The position numbers and the translations under genes are program-made. 64,000 nucleotides of DNA from Chaetomium olivaceum (taxonomy: Eukaryota; Ascomycota; Sordariomycetes; Sordariales; Chaetomiaceae): NCBI GenBank assembly GCA_039881045.1, contig JAYWVB010000002.1, forward strand, positions 1,240,001 to 1,304,000. The letters are read 5' to 3'. The notes under the pieces are model-generated. The model saw only the letters and a list, made by a program, of their open reading frames with translations. It made no database searches and was not told the DNA's origin. Shown here piece by piece: positions 44,291 through 56,539 of this stretch (positions within the stretch are counted from its first letter, which is position 1; every line of letters starts with the position of its first letter).

Positions 44291-47200
44291 ACGCGCCGCG
44301 GCCGTGGCGACGACACTTGATGACATTTCAGCGCGCTTTTTTCCACACGTTTTTACTACTCCATCGGTTATGGTTGGGCTGCGATGAGTTTTATGGGCTA
44401 CTCTGGGTTTATTTCACTTTCGGTCTGTCTGGGGGTTCTGTGTACCATACGGGGGCGGTCAACAACGGGTGTTTTACACGGGTGGACATACCAAAGGCAT
44501 AATCGATGCGATCTCCTGCCTGCTGCGGGTGCGCATTCTTGATCAAAAATCTCTGGCTCCTTGCTGCTCCGTGAATTGTGACGCGTCGCGCTTGTTTTCG
44601 TTGGGAGTGTGGATCACACACGTCAAGGGCGGTCTGTCATTGTGGGTCGTAATCATCAACCATACATGTCCTGTATTTTCCAACTCCTTGGCGCGCCTCT
44701 GAGTCTGCTGATTCGAATCACTGACCCTGCGTCGTGTGACTCAATCTCTTTCGCCTCCTTTACCCTGTGGTTGTTGCCTAGCTTCTCAGCCTGGCAGTTG
44801 TGCCTGAGTCTCGGCATCTTGAACCGGCTGAGTGACAGCACAACCCGTCGAAGCACTGATTGCACGAGGTTTTGACGCCAGCCGACCTCCTATAATAGTG
44901 CTAAGACAGTTACGTCAAAGTGATATTGGTGTAGACGTATCGCCGTAGTCCAACTTGCAACTGACTGGGTCTCGGGCTCTTGATATGACCGAAGTATTGT
45001 ACATGACTCAAGGCAAGGTTTGGCGATGGACGTATAGCCTCTTCTGAGAAGCCATAATCATCTTCATGTCGGCCGTTGTATAACAACCCGAGTTGGCTAC
45101 GGTTGACGGTTTCACTATACTCATGTATTGGTGGTCGCTTTTTAGTTATGGTTCGATTTTCCTCCTCGTCGAGGTCGGTGAGGTCTATGTCGTCATGGCT
45201 GTCCATGCGATGGTACTGTACATAGCTGAACCTTAATGCAACGTGTTTTTTGACATAACTGTGATTTTATAACCAAGCACTGTCTAACGCAATTAACCAA
45301 GTTTCATCTCAGTCGGAGTGACGATATCTGACATGTCGAATTCTAGTTGTGTGGATTTGCTGGGTTCTGACTCTCAACACAAAAACATATAATCATGTGA
45401 GTAGATTTTCTTGGGTCTAGCTACCATACCCGCCTCTAGATCTTGTCTAGGGCACTGGCTACTGGCTAAAAAGCAAAGCCTCTCATGAGCTTTGAGTGTT
45501 AGCTTATTGGAGAGTTGGCAATACCGTAGGTGTGATAAAAGTGAGGGGTATGTGATATCATCAGTCTGATGTGTTGACCAACATTACACACGCCACGATA
45601 GACTACCAGTGCAATGACGAGGATGCACAATTTGTCATTGACATTTGAAGCAATATAGTGTGTAGAGTAGCAGTCGTGAAAAATGACTGCGGTCTTTGCC
45701 TTCTTGTGTTTGGTTATATCTATATTTCCTTTTCAATTTCGTGTGACATTAAGTACACCTCTCTCAAGACAACCTCATTCCCCAGCTGCTCATATGTCAG
45801 TGGGCATCGTCTAAAGCTCTACTGATGTTGTGAGTAGTTCAAATATCGTTATTCGAGATGTTGGATCTAATGGAATCTATGTCAAATACAATTCATCTTA
45901 ACATCCTTGCCTGTTATCAAATAGAGGCAACGTATCACTTTAGCACATGTAGATGGTATTCGTTCCGAGTGTCCTTTTTACAGTCTAATATCACTCATAT
46001 ACTTCCATGAATACTGTATTCACATATCTACACGTTGTTGGCTCAGGGTTGGCAGAAAAGGGGTGGTCCAGAACCGACACCATCCATCACCAACACCCAT
46101 CTCGGGATAAAGAGAAAACGATCTCTGGCCTAAAGACCCCGGGCAGTCTGCAGCTAGCCTCATCAGTTGTAATGCTTTAATATGTATCACAATGTATGGA
46201 GGGGGTGAGTTTAAACTACTGATATTAAAGTTTGGTGGTTAAAATGAATACAACCAATACATAAAACCATACAACAAATAAAAGCCCTAAGATATCAATG
46301 AACATAACGACAAGAGGGTTTAATGGATACTGACACACTAATGCCGACTTATCTATAGGTAACACACGAGGAAGGGGGAACATGTATGAAATACCTAGCA
46401 ACATCGGTAGTATATTAGTTTCAATGAGCATGAACGGCCCTGAAGTTATTCTAGTCTCATGTAAAGACTATCTAACAACATGTGCATACACCCAATGGCC
46501 ACCCCAAAAATCTGGAATATGCGTTGAGAATGAAGCTTGATGTATATATTTAAAACTGAGCTTATACACGGGCTCACTTGTTCTTACACTGATGCCATAA
46601 GCTCGATTTGAACCTGCCTGTGACCTTACCAGAGGAGTAGCAGCCCAGAGGAGAGATATTCTCTAGCGAAGTTGGCCCATAGAGGTCCCATAGATAGCCA
46701 TTACCAGGACTTTGCAATATATTACACACGTGGCGTTGGTGGCGGGGCAGTTGGTAACCGACAGACCAAACCCGTTATCGTCCTGAATAAAGCTGCACTG
46801 GTCTGCATTCAGATAGTATCAGCACCGCCCAGTTTCCCATCCGTCTCAACACTGGCTGATGTGATGCAAACAAGCAAAGCCCGCGGCGGGCCCCAACGAC
46901 ACCCCTTGCCTAACGGTCCTGGAGGCGTGCCCAAATGCTCCAACACTACCGATGCTACCCATCGGCAACACCAACTCCTACCAAGCGTCGTACCAAAGCC
47001 CAGCGTGATACCCAAACTAGAGCCCGACGGTAACTCCAAGTCCGAGGGGAGATACCTATCCACCAAACTCATCCCTACCTTCAGCCTTCGGACAACAAAG
47101 CCAGCACGCCTCGGAAGACCCAGACTCGTGTTGCCAAAAATCCCATGACATCACGGGAAGCCACCAGGGGAATACGAGGTACAGAGCTTTGTGGCTGCAG

Positions 47201-47511
47201 GTCTTGGCCTAATATCGCGCTTAACCGACAAAGCTGGAGCGCCATGATTGGAGTACCAGCAAACACACCGGAACGCTCGAAGCTTGGTTAGCTCGGCTGG
47301 GCTGAACTCGGCCGTTCCCCGCAGTGACATCGACTGGTCTCGCTCGCCCACCGTGGTACCAATGGCAGAGGTTCATGTCAGGGCGGGACATGGAAGTCAA
47401 TTTTATATTTATTCATCGTCCCCTGCTCGCTTGACGCTTCACCTTGGGGGTTGGTTGCCTATCTCACCGTCTTGCTCAACCAGACAACACGAAACAACCC
47501 ATTTCGACAAG
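44291..47511. other. Gene-poor region with AT-rich core (about 45200-46660)
   Basis: 3.2 kb without a supported gene. From about 45200 to 46660 the base composition becomes visibly A/T-rich and rich in TA steps compared with both sides, and long open frames vanish. This is the look of an old repeat-induced-point-mutated element, but I could not recognise any protein remnant or terminal repeat. A short frame at 44910-45206 (minus) starts with an acidic peptide and could be a fragment. I do not call it. Confidence 0.5.
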
Positions 47512-48071
47512 ATGGCTCTGAGATATCCGTCGCTCGTTTTGGTGGCTCTCGCCACCTTCATGTGAGTGGACTTACACATACGCACTCACTGTCATGCATG
47601 GATGGACTGCAGCTGATCCCTGATGACCTCAACAGGCAACCGGCCATGGCCTCACCCGCCTGCCCGGCCCGATCTTCAACAACACCAACCCCATCCGGCC
47701 CCTCGACACTTCCGGCCTCATGCACGTATCGGCCGCAGGCAACGACATACACCAACGACGGGTGCGACTTTAAATGCCCACCCCAGTCGGCGTGGTGCAT
47801 TGCGGACGGTGAGTGCCACATCTAACCCCCCCCACTGGACGGCTCCCATGGATGACTCCGAGGGCGCATGAACGAGCGGATCGCTGACAACGTCATAGCT
47901 TTCGTCGTGCTGCCGTGCGGATGTGACCGGGCTGCCGTCGCCCCAACCACCGTCAGCCGCTGCCCTACGGCGAGCGGCAACTGCTTCCAGTGCTCGACCG
48001 GCTGGGGCATCGCGACCATTACCGACTCCAACTGTCCACCGTCCGCGACTGCGACGGTGACTGCGGCCTAG
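47512..48071 (+). CDS. Small secreted cysteine-rich protein
   Basis: Predicted secreted protein of 131 aa from three exons: 47512-47561, 47636-47808 and 47899-48071. Introns are GT-AG (74 and 90 bp) and splice in phases 2 and 1. The first 21 residues (MALRYPSLVLVALATFMQPA...) form a signal peptide with a likely AMA|SP cleavage site. The mature part has eleven cysteines in a pattern including GCDFKCPP, WCIAD, LPCGCDR, GNCFQCSTGWGIAT and a final SNCPP, joined by Thr/Ser/Pro-rich linkers. I recognise this type from other ascomycetes (CGCD...CxQCxTGW), but its function is not known to me. The odd cysteine count leaves one free thiol or a dimer contact. A wall or effector-like role is possible but is only inference. 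The frame is intact with no indel. Confidence 0.85.
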
Positions 48072-50703
48072 AGGTTGGTCACGGGGATTCCTGCGGGATG
48101 CAAAGGGCAAAGAGCAAAGAGGGGCGGAGGCCTGATGTAGTCGATGGGGATATCCTGGGTAGGGGGGTTTGTGTAATCGTTGCGAAGAACCGACGGAGGG
48201 ATGGCGGTCCTGATGGCAGGTCTAGGCGCATCACGGCACTTCCAGAGTCGCAATGTTGCTTGCCGACCCATGCCAGACAAACTGCGCTTGATATGGATCC
48301 TCTTTCGGCTTCTATACCTACCAAGAAACCACCTGGAAATAACTGAGCTGGCGTTGTGAAAGCAAGCTCAAGTAACTAGCCATTGACGAACGCCTTCTGC
48401 CATCCTTGATCCCAGCACCCAGCAAGCCAGAACATGCTTCTACCCGGGTTGGTTATGCCGGGACGGCTCTTTGTGACGAGCGCGCCTGGCGATCCAGATG
48501 TGTCTACCGCATCCGGACAGTGGCATAACATGTCGCCCAGGGCTGTTAGGGGTGCTAAAGCCAATGATGCGCAGCTTACTGTGATGAGGTAGGCTGATTG
48601 CCCTTCCGGGACCCCTCGATTGTGATCACGAATCCGGACGTTGACGCCAGTTCTTAACCCAGCTTTGGAAACAATAGGAGAGAGAACGACGAATGAAAGT
48701 ACGGGCTTGTCGGTTTCCGCTACAATAGGTAACGTGATAAAAGGAAGGAGCTTCTGAACTGTCAGTTTGGGCCACCGAGTTCCATCCTGCCGCTGGGCAG
48801 GAGTGTTCTTGACACGAGGTGGGAAGGGGGAGGTTACTTTCCTCCCCGGCCAAAGAAAGAAAGAAAGAGAAAGGAGAATAAAAAAGATAAGAGAAAAAGG
48901 GGGGAAAAGAGAATCAAAAACAAGAGCAAAGAGAAAGAAAGAAAGAAAGAGCTCCGGGCATCTGGGGCGCCTTAAATGTGTTGGAAGCTTGCTGAATACT
49001 GGGCTGATTAATTAAAGAAACGCGCTGGAGCGCGCGCTGGTCGCGTCGCCAAGGGACAGGGCATTTGAGATGGAGCGGGTAATGATTGGTTGATGGTGCC
49101 CGGGGTTTCCCTTTCAGGAAAGACAGGGGTGTGCTGTTTCTTCCAGCTGGCGCGTTCCTGCCCTCCGTCTGATCAATTCTTTCCTCTCCCTCCGTAATTC
49201 CTGACCATCTGAAGTCGCGGTTTCCGGTGCAAGCTACGGTTTCGCGGCAAGCACGACTCAAACTAACAGTAGCGGTCCTCCAGTTTACGCCTGGAAAGCC
49301 ACTGCACTCATCGGCGGCTGCATCCAATGCTGTCCTGACAAGGCGCTCAGGAACGGGTAGCCGCAACTGCTGTGCATCGAGTGATGTTTCACAGTCGTCG
49401 CGCATTTAACGTTCAGGCGTTGGACTCGAGGATGATGCTTGGGTTTCAACAAAATGATCCGGATCTTCAAAACGCGACTCGAACCAGTGTGTCGATCACC
49501 TCGGCCCGCGAAAGATTCGAACAAGTGTTCTATGGAGCCTCACGTTGTTTTCAAGGCCAGCGAGCCGTTTATCCGATCAGCAAGTTCGAGCGAGATCTGA
49601 AGAGGCAGGGTGCTGGGTTCACGGGGCTGTGCTTGGCTGTTATGTCGGACGGTGGCGTGGGTTTTGGACACGAGTCTTAACCCCGAGCCAACGCCGTCTA
49701 CCGGCGCTTGATGAGGCTCGGACTAACACAATTTCCATCGACAGCAGACCGACGAGACTTGGCGCGCCCGGCACGCCGGGCTCATTCCGGTGTCATATAC
49801 CGGCGAAGTGGAACCCGGGTCTCGACTTTACATCATCGGGTGGGATGTCTCAATCTGGACGAGGAGCTCGGGGTTGCGGAAAACGCTAGAAGACCCCGTA
49901 TGTGGGATGCGCGATTTGAGGGGAGGAAACACTCGGGGCCCCGGATACCGACCATGTCGTTTCCCCCAGGGGGTTTGACCTGGAGTATCTCGTTACTCGT
50001 TGCGCTTTGTTGGGGCGACCACGTTGCGGTCTGTTTGCGAATGGGCACGGAGGGAGAGCATGCCTTGCATGCGACTGGCAGGGTTCCGGGTTGTCTATGT
50101 TTGGAAACTCCGTCGTGGTCCCACCTTTGACGGAGCCGCAAAGGTCTCCGCCAGTTCCGATGGGAACGGCCCGATAACGTCACTCCACCAGTCATGTTTA
50201 TGACGTTGGGCAACGATCTCAAGATCCACGTCTTTACGGGTCCTTCCGGTGGCAAGCTGCAACTGCCGTGGTGCGCAGATCCAGGGTCGACGGTTTGACG
50301 ATGGAGGCTCCCAACAAAGTGAGGGCTCGCTCAGGGTCCGTCGCGGTCAAGTGGAAGGCGCAACCATGAATTCGGAACCTCCACTTTCGGCAGGACCGGT
50401 CTCCAGCGTCCCCAGCTCCTGCTCGCTGCCCCCTTCGACTCCATGGGGCCCCTCGTCTCTTCGCTCTTTCCTTCTCCATGTGGGAGCCCGCATTGTCCAG
50501 CCGATCAAAATTCAGGATTTTTATCAGACGAGGGCCGTCATGGACCCTCTCCTTTCTCCTCCACCGGTTCGAATTTAATATCGCAAGAGTCCCAGCTTTC
50601 ATCGTTTCTGTCTGGGTCGTCTTGTCACGTCACCATCTTATGAAGAAGCCCTTTTACGGCCCGCTGACTAGTCACCAACTCCCTCGGCCACTGATTCGAC
50701 AAG
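48072..50703. other. Intergenic region before the sugar transporter
   Basis: 2.6 kb with no gene I can support. It includes a purine-rich GAAA-type low-complexity tract at about 48853-48952. The right-hand part is presumably the transporter promoter and 5' leader, which ends in a C/T-rich stretch. Confidence 0.5.
48853..48952. repeat. Purine-rich GAAA low-complexity tract
   Basis: About 100 bp consisting almost entirely of A and G on the plus strand, with two clusters of AAAG/GAAA tetramers. Non-coding. Confidence 0.85.
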
Positions 50704-52444
50704 ATGGCGTTCTCACGCTTCCAAAAAGCGTCGGCTGAGCATGGCCCCGCCAAGGCTGAGAGCCCATCCGCGGCAGCCATCGTTGCAGAGCAGAAGATCA
50801 CAGCTATTGCCATCTTCCTCGGTGCGGTCGCCAGTATTGGTGGCTTCATGTTTGGTTATGTCAGGTAAGCCAGCCGTTGCTCTGCCCTGCTGGCACCAGT
50901 CCGCGGTCTGGGCGCTGACACAAGATTCCAGCGGTCAGATCTCGGGTTTCTTCGACATGGAGGACTACGGCAATCGCTTTGGAGTACACAACCCCGACAC
51001 GGGCAGGTATGACTTCAGTGCTGCTCGCCAGGGCGCCATCGTCGGTCTCCTTCCTGCCGGCTGTCTCTTCGGTTCCCTGATCGCGGGCAACATTGCCGAC
51101 ACTCTCGGCCGCCGCATGGCTATCTCGGTGTCGGCCCTCTTCTGCTCTGTCGGCAACATCATCGAGATCTCGTCCGAGACTTCGTGGGCTCAGTTTGCTG
51201 TCGGCCGTCTCGTCACTGGCCTCGGCATCGGCGCCCTCTCGGTGGCTGTGCCCATGTACCAATCCGAGTCGAGCCCTGCTATTCTTAGAGGCGTTCTCAT
51301 CTCTACCTATCAGCTTTTTATTACTTTGGGTATCTGGACTGCGGAGATGATTAACTACGGCACCCACAACATGTCGGGATCATCATCGTGGCGAATCCCC
51401 AATGGCCTGTCGTTCCTCTGGTCTTTGATTCTCGGCGGCGGCATCCTCCTTCTGCCCGAGTCTCCTCGCTACGCGTATCGCAAGGGCCGCGAAGAAGAGG
51501 CTCGCCGCACCATCGCGCGCCTTGCTGGGCTTGACACCGACGCCCCGTCTGTCAACCAGCAGATCGATGACATCCGTGCTAAGCTTGACGAGGAGAGAGC
51601 CGGCGCGACCACTCGCTGGTACGAGATCTTCACTGGTCCTCGCATGCTGTACCGTACCTTGCTGGGCATAACGCTTCAGGTGAGTTCCCTGCGAATTGCC
51701 CCGTACATTGGCAGGCCGCTAACTGTTTGACAGGCTGGGCAACAACTCACAGGTGCCAACTTCTTCTTTTACTACGGAACAACCATCTTCAGAGCCACGG
51801 GCCTTAGTGACAGCTACGTAACTCAGATTATTCTGGGGTCCGTCAATGTCTTCTGCACCTTTGGCGGTCTCTATGTGGTGAAGAAGTGCGGTCGGAGAAA
51901 CGCTCTCATGGCTGGTGCACTCTGGATGATGGTGTGCTTCCTGGTTTATTCCTTCGTCGGGCACTTCAAGCTCGACCCGGTGAACCCCGCGAACACCCCG
52001 GCGGCCGGAAACGTTCTCATCGTCTTTTCATGCCTCTTCATCGTTGCTTTCGCTACGACTTGGGGCCCTCTCGTCTGGGCCGTCGTCGCCGAGCTCTACC
52101 CTGCCAAATATCGCGCGCCGGCTATGGCGCTTGCCACTGCCAGCAACTGGCTGTGGAACTTCTTGATGAGCTTCTTCACACGCTTCATCACAGACGCCAT
52201 CGACTATCTCTACGGATTGGTGTTTGCGGGCTGCTGCGCGGTCCTCGTGCTCGTTGTGTTCTTTTTCCTTATTGAGAGCAAGGACCGCAGCCTGGAGGAG
52301 ATTGACACCATGTACTTGCTACACGTCAACCCGATCAGCAGCAGCAAGTGGGACGATAAGCACGTGCCGGGGAGCGCCGATACGAGTGGCCGTCAATCAC
52401 GGCAACAGTCGACCCACGACGAGGAGCATGTCGAGGCTCCTTGA
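50704..52444 (+). CDS. MFS sugar (hexose) transporter
   Basis: Twelve-helix major-facilitator sugar porter of 539 aa in the plasma membrane, probably proton-coupled or facilitative for hexoses. Exons: 50704-50864, 50932-51679 and 51734-52444. Family signatures appear in order: GGFMFGYVSGQISGF in TM1, ADTLGRRMAIS in loop 2-3, GRLVTGLGIGALSVAVPMY, LPESPRYAYRKGREEEA at the end of TM6, QQLTGANFFFYYGTTIF in TM7 (the sugar-contact QQxxGxNxxxYY), and AELYPAKYRAPAMALATA. The C-terminal tail is hydrophilic and rich in Ser/His/Gln. Both introns are GT-AG (67 and 54 bp). The N-terminus MAFSRFQKASAEHG has good start context (CAAGATGGC). It resembles the RCO-3/HXT group, but transport and sensing cannot be separated from sequence. 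The amino-acid permease lies next on the same strand. Confidence 0.95.
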
Positions 52445-54614
52445 GGAAAGAAGCACATTCTGGGAAAGTGGGATATTGAAATAGAAGGCCTGGCGTCATG
52501 GAGCTCATTTGGTGGGGCATATACAACTCTTGTGGTCTTGGACCTAGAGCATCTGCGGGTTGAAAAGGTGTTGCTCGGGCACATCAATTGGGGGCTGTGG
52601 TATTATTAGTTCGCTTTTGGGATTGAGGCATTCGCAGCACGGTCTGTCTATTTGATGCCGGTTATTCTGGGCAATGAGTCTGTATGATACCAATAGCTAC
52701 AGTCAGAGGGTTAGTTCGGAATGCAGTAGCCCAGGAGGCAATCGATGCTATCCACCACATTATAGTTCCTGGCATGGTTCGCCAGGGTTGTCGGTTTTTA
52801 CTTGATCCTTGTATGTGCACAATACATCCCGTCGCCTGATCAGGTCTTCCGCGGCGGGCGTGGGATGAAGGAACAAAGAAAAATCTGTTTTTCGTTGCAG
52901 TGACCTGACGTCGCCACCGTCGGCGAGGGATCCTTGTCTGAGTGGGTTCTGCGCTCCCGCGACTCGGCTCGGCAACACTCCGGTATCACCGTTCGGCCTG
53001 CAGCGATCGACGGTGGGCCCGGCAGAATGGCAGAGAACAGCTCGAGAGAGAAATCTCCGAGGCCGACCAACCCTCACAGGGTCGTATCCGGCCCTAACTA
53101 GTCACTGCTAGTGAGGCAAATGCCGGGCTGGGCGAGTCTTTTTGTATATTTTTTTCCCTCTGTTACCCTGACTGATGACTGTTGGAAGAAAAGTTGGGTT
53201 GCTTGGCTGTGACTAGCCCGCTCAATTCCCGTGTGACTCTGATTCTAGTGAAGCTAGCGAGGTAGTTACAAGTACCTATGATGGGGATTAGGGGTGAGGT
53301 TAGGGAGGGGGTATGCTGGATTATGTCTTGACTATTTATTATTTTTGAGGGAGTTTGTGGACTCTGCACTCGGTGAATTCTCCTGATTTGTTTGTGTTTT
53401 TTTGGGGGGGGAGGAGTGGGTTGACGAGTGGTGGGTTTCTGGTTTTGATCAGGAGATAAGAGCGGAGGTTTGTTAGGCGATTGATTACGGCAGGGTGTTC
53501 GGCTGCGGCCGGTGGGGCGGGATGGGATTGAGCTTTTCGGCGGTGCTCGACCTTCGGTCGGTGGCGGTTTGGGCTCCCTCACCTTACGAGCTGCGCTGTG
53601 TTGTGTTCTGCTGCGCTGGGTTCCGTCGGCCGTTCGTTCGGGGCTTCTAGGTTGTTTGTTGGTTGGAGGCGGGCGGACGGGTGGATGGCGAAGTTGAGAA
53701 AATTTGATGTTGGTTTTTTTTGCCTGTGTTCCGTGCTTTAGATGCACATACGCGGGCCGTTGCGGATGTGGCTGGTTTGTATATGTAAGTTCAGGTGTTG
53801 CTGGTTTGGTTTGATGAAAGGATAATGTTTTTGTTTATACACAGCGTGAACTCAAGCTTCATACCCCTGAATCACTCACCTCTTGTTCGTCCTTTCTATC
53901 CTTGTTGTTGCGTCCGAAGTGACCCATCGTCCAAACTCGAGGTCTCCATATCCCGGCAGCTCTCATCCACTCCCGATCCACTCCCGAATCTCGACACCGA
54001 AGACAAAAACTTTTGTTAACCGGACAGGGTTGTGCCTACCCGCGCGGTTTTCGTCGGGTTTGCCCGTTTGCCGGAAGTTGCTGCCGGAGCATTGAGATAG
54101 TAGGAGTTGACTGCATCATTGCGTTGGAAATTGGGTTGGCTTGCGACTCGCTCACTCACTCAAGGCACTCTCACACATCAGTCATCAGCTTTACCACACG
54201 GTATTGCTGTTATCGAGAGTGTCTGGTCGGGGACTCCGAGGAGATTGGGAGCTCGAAGTTTTGAGCTGGAGACGGGCGTATCCACACGATCGAATTTTTC
54301 TGAGTTCTGACTCCCTCCCCAGGGGGTGCTCTGTGACCCTTTGACTTTTGACTCGGCAGTATTCTCAGACCTGTTGTTCCACTGTTTCCCCGTCTTGTAC
54401 AGTCTGCCAGCTCCGATCTCGTCTAAACTGGGCGGTTCCTGTTGGTCATCGTCGCGGGGTATCATATCGCGTCGCGGTTGAGACGCGCCGAACCGACCCC
54501 CCTTCTAACCCACGCACTTATCACATCTCGGCCTCAGTATAATCCTACAACACACGCCTACTGCACTTCACCAGAGCCCGAACGGGAGCGCTCAACGAGC
54601 GCCAAACCAGGCCA
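52445..54614. other. Intergenic region between the two permeases
   Basis: 2.2 kb with no supported gene. A 194-codon minus-strand frame (53163-53747) consists mostly of Pro, Lys, Arg, Thr and Gln and looks like the complement of low-complexity leader sequence. The permease promoter lies at the right end. Confidence 0.5.
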
Positions 54615-56320
54615 ATGAAGGCCAACGGGACCACCCCGGCGGACTTCTCGTCCTCCGGGGAGGATATCGGCGTCGTCGGGGGCATTACGCGGGTCTTCTC
54701 TGTCGGGGAGAAGGGCAAGAAGATGGACGGCAAGGAGAAGGGCAACATCAGCGATGCCGACTCGGCACAGCAGGGCGAACTGCAGCGCCAGCTGTCTGGG
54801 AGGCATCTCAACTTCATTGCCATCGGCGGTACCATCGGCACAGGCTTCTTCTTGGGCACCGGTACGGCACTGGTCAAGGCCGGGCCGGCGGCGTGCTTGA
54901 TCTCGTACATCTTTGTCGGATCGATCTTGTGGTCGGTGATGGTTTGCTTGGGGGAGATGGCCACGTATATACCGACCGCGGGCGCATTTTCGTCCTATGC
55001 CACGCGGTTCGTTGACTCCAGTCTGGGCTTCGCGGTGGGGTGGTTGTATTGGTTTGGTTGTGAGTCCCCCTCCTCGTTCTGGTGTGATACTGTGGCATGT
55101 AGGCTGACAGCCCGGAAACAGGGGCCATCACCTACGCCCTATCCCTCGTTGCCGCCGGCCTCATCATCCAATACTGGAAACACGACATAAACATCGGCAT
55201 CCTGATAGCCGTGTTCTGGGTCGTCTTCACCCTCATCAACTACCTCCCCGTCGGCATCTACGGTGAGCTCGAGATGTGGCTGTCCAGTCTCAAGGTCATT
55301 ACCATCGTGGGCTTCATCATCTTTGGCATCTGCATCGCCGCCGGCGTCGGCCAGGAAGGCGTGCTAGGCTTCAAATACTGGAACGACCCAGGCGCCTTCA
55401 ACGAATACCTCGTACCTGGCAGCGTCGGGCAGTTCGTCGGGTTCTGGGCGGTCCTAATCCAAGCCTCAGTCTCTTACCAAGGCGCGGAGCTAGTCGGCGT
55501 CGGTGCCGGCGAGGCGCGCGACCCGCGTAAGACAGTGCCCCAAGCAATCCGCGTCACGTACTGGGGCATCATGTTCCTGTTCGTGGTGACGATGCTGCTA
55601 ATCAGCATGCTGGTGCCGTCGTCGGACCCCAACCTGCTCAACGACTCGTCCAACGCGTCCGCCTCACCGCTCGTCATCGCCGCCCAGCGCGCGGGCGTCA
55701 AGGTCCTGCCCGACATCATCAACGCGGTGCTGCTAACAGCCGTCCTCTCGGCCGCCAACTCCAACGTCTACTCGGGCAGCCGCGTGCTGCTGGCGCTGGC
55801 CGAGGAGGGCCAGGCGCCGGCCATCTTCAAGAAGACGAACCGGCACGGCATCCCCGTCATGGCCGTGGCGGGCACGGCGGCGTTTGGGCTACTGGGCTTC
55901 CTCAACCTGTCGTCCGACGGCGGCAAGGTCTTTAACTGGCTGCTCAACATCAGCGGCGTGGCCGGGCTGACCACCTGGGCCAGCACCTGCCTGTCGCACC
56001 TGGCGTTTATGCGCGCGCTCAAGGCGCAGGGCATCCCGCGCTCCGAGCTGCCGTATGTGTCGCGCTTCCAGCCATACACGGCCTACTACGGCCTGTTTTT
56101 CAATGTCCTCATCACCCTGACGCAGGGCTTCACCGCCTTTATCAACTGGAGCGTGAGCGACTTCTTTGCGGCATACATCAGCCTGATCTTGTTTGTGGTG
56201 CTGTGGGCTGGCCACAAGCTGTGGCACCGCCAGCCGAGGGTCAACCCGGCCACGGCTGATCTCGTCCGCGGGCGGTATGATTTGAATGAAGAGCGTTCAG
56301 CTGCCGATGGCGGTGTATGA
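54615..56320 (+). CDS. Amino-acid permease (YAT/APC family)
   Basis: Proton-coupled amino-acid importer of the fungal YAT family, 547 aa, plasma membrane. Exons 54615-55059 and 55122-56320 with a 62-bp GT-AG intron (phase 1) restoring YWFGWAITYALSL. After a hydrophilic N-terminal tail of about 65 residues comes the TM1 signature LNFIAIGGTIGTGFFLGTG. It is followed by GEMATYIPTAGAFSSYATRF (TM3), SVSYQGAELVGVGAGEARDP (TM6 and following loop), and VLSAANSNVYSGSRVLLALA (TM8). The C-terminal tail is short. The ATG at 54615 is the first in frame after several stops in the leader. Substrate preference cannot be set from sequence. The stop lies only 219 bp from the stop of the convergent rvt gene. 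Confidence 0.95.
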
Positions 56321-56539
56321 GAACCAACGGGCATATGTTCTTGGTGTATGTACAATACAAAAGAGAGCGAGCGAGAGGTCGAGGCAAGGGTTTGAGGATA
56401 TGGCCTCGGTGAAAAAGCATGACGGTGCCGGCGAGCGGGATTCCAATAGTGTGTATGATATTACGGCATGCATGATAGCGATAGTACCCCTTATTTTGTT
56501 TAATTCATCGTTGCAAACAACACCGCTCCTTCCACCCGC

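Noticed and set aside
44910..45206. 98-codon minus-strand frame starting with an acidic peptide
   Set aside because: No recognisable family, lies at the edge of the AT-rich island; may be a repeat fragment but cannot be supported as a gene.
46580..46640. Possible tRNA T-arm (GGTTCAAATC on the minus strand)
   Set aside because: The flanking bases do not pair into a T-stem and no D-arm, anticodon arm or acceptor stem could be drawn.
46672..47148. 158-codon plus-strand frame before the secreted protein
   Set aside because: Begins with a non-ATG codon, has no domain and no coding-like pattern.
53163..53747. 194-codon minus-strand frame upstream of the amino-acid permease
   Set aside because: Almost entirely Pro/Lys/Arg/Thr/Gln/Ser, mirrors low-complexity sequence, no start context or domain.
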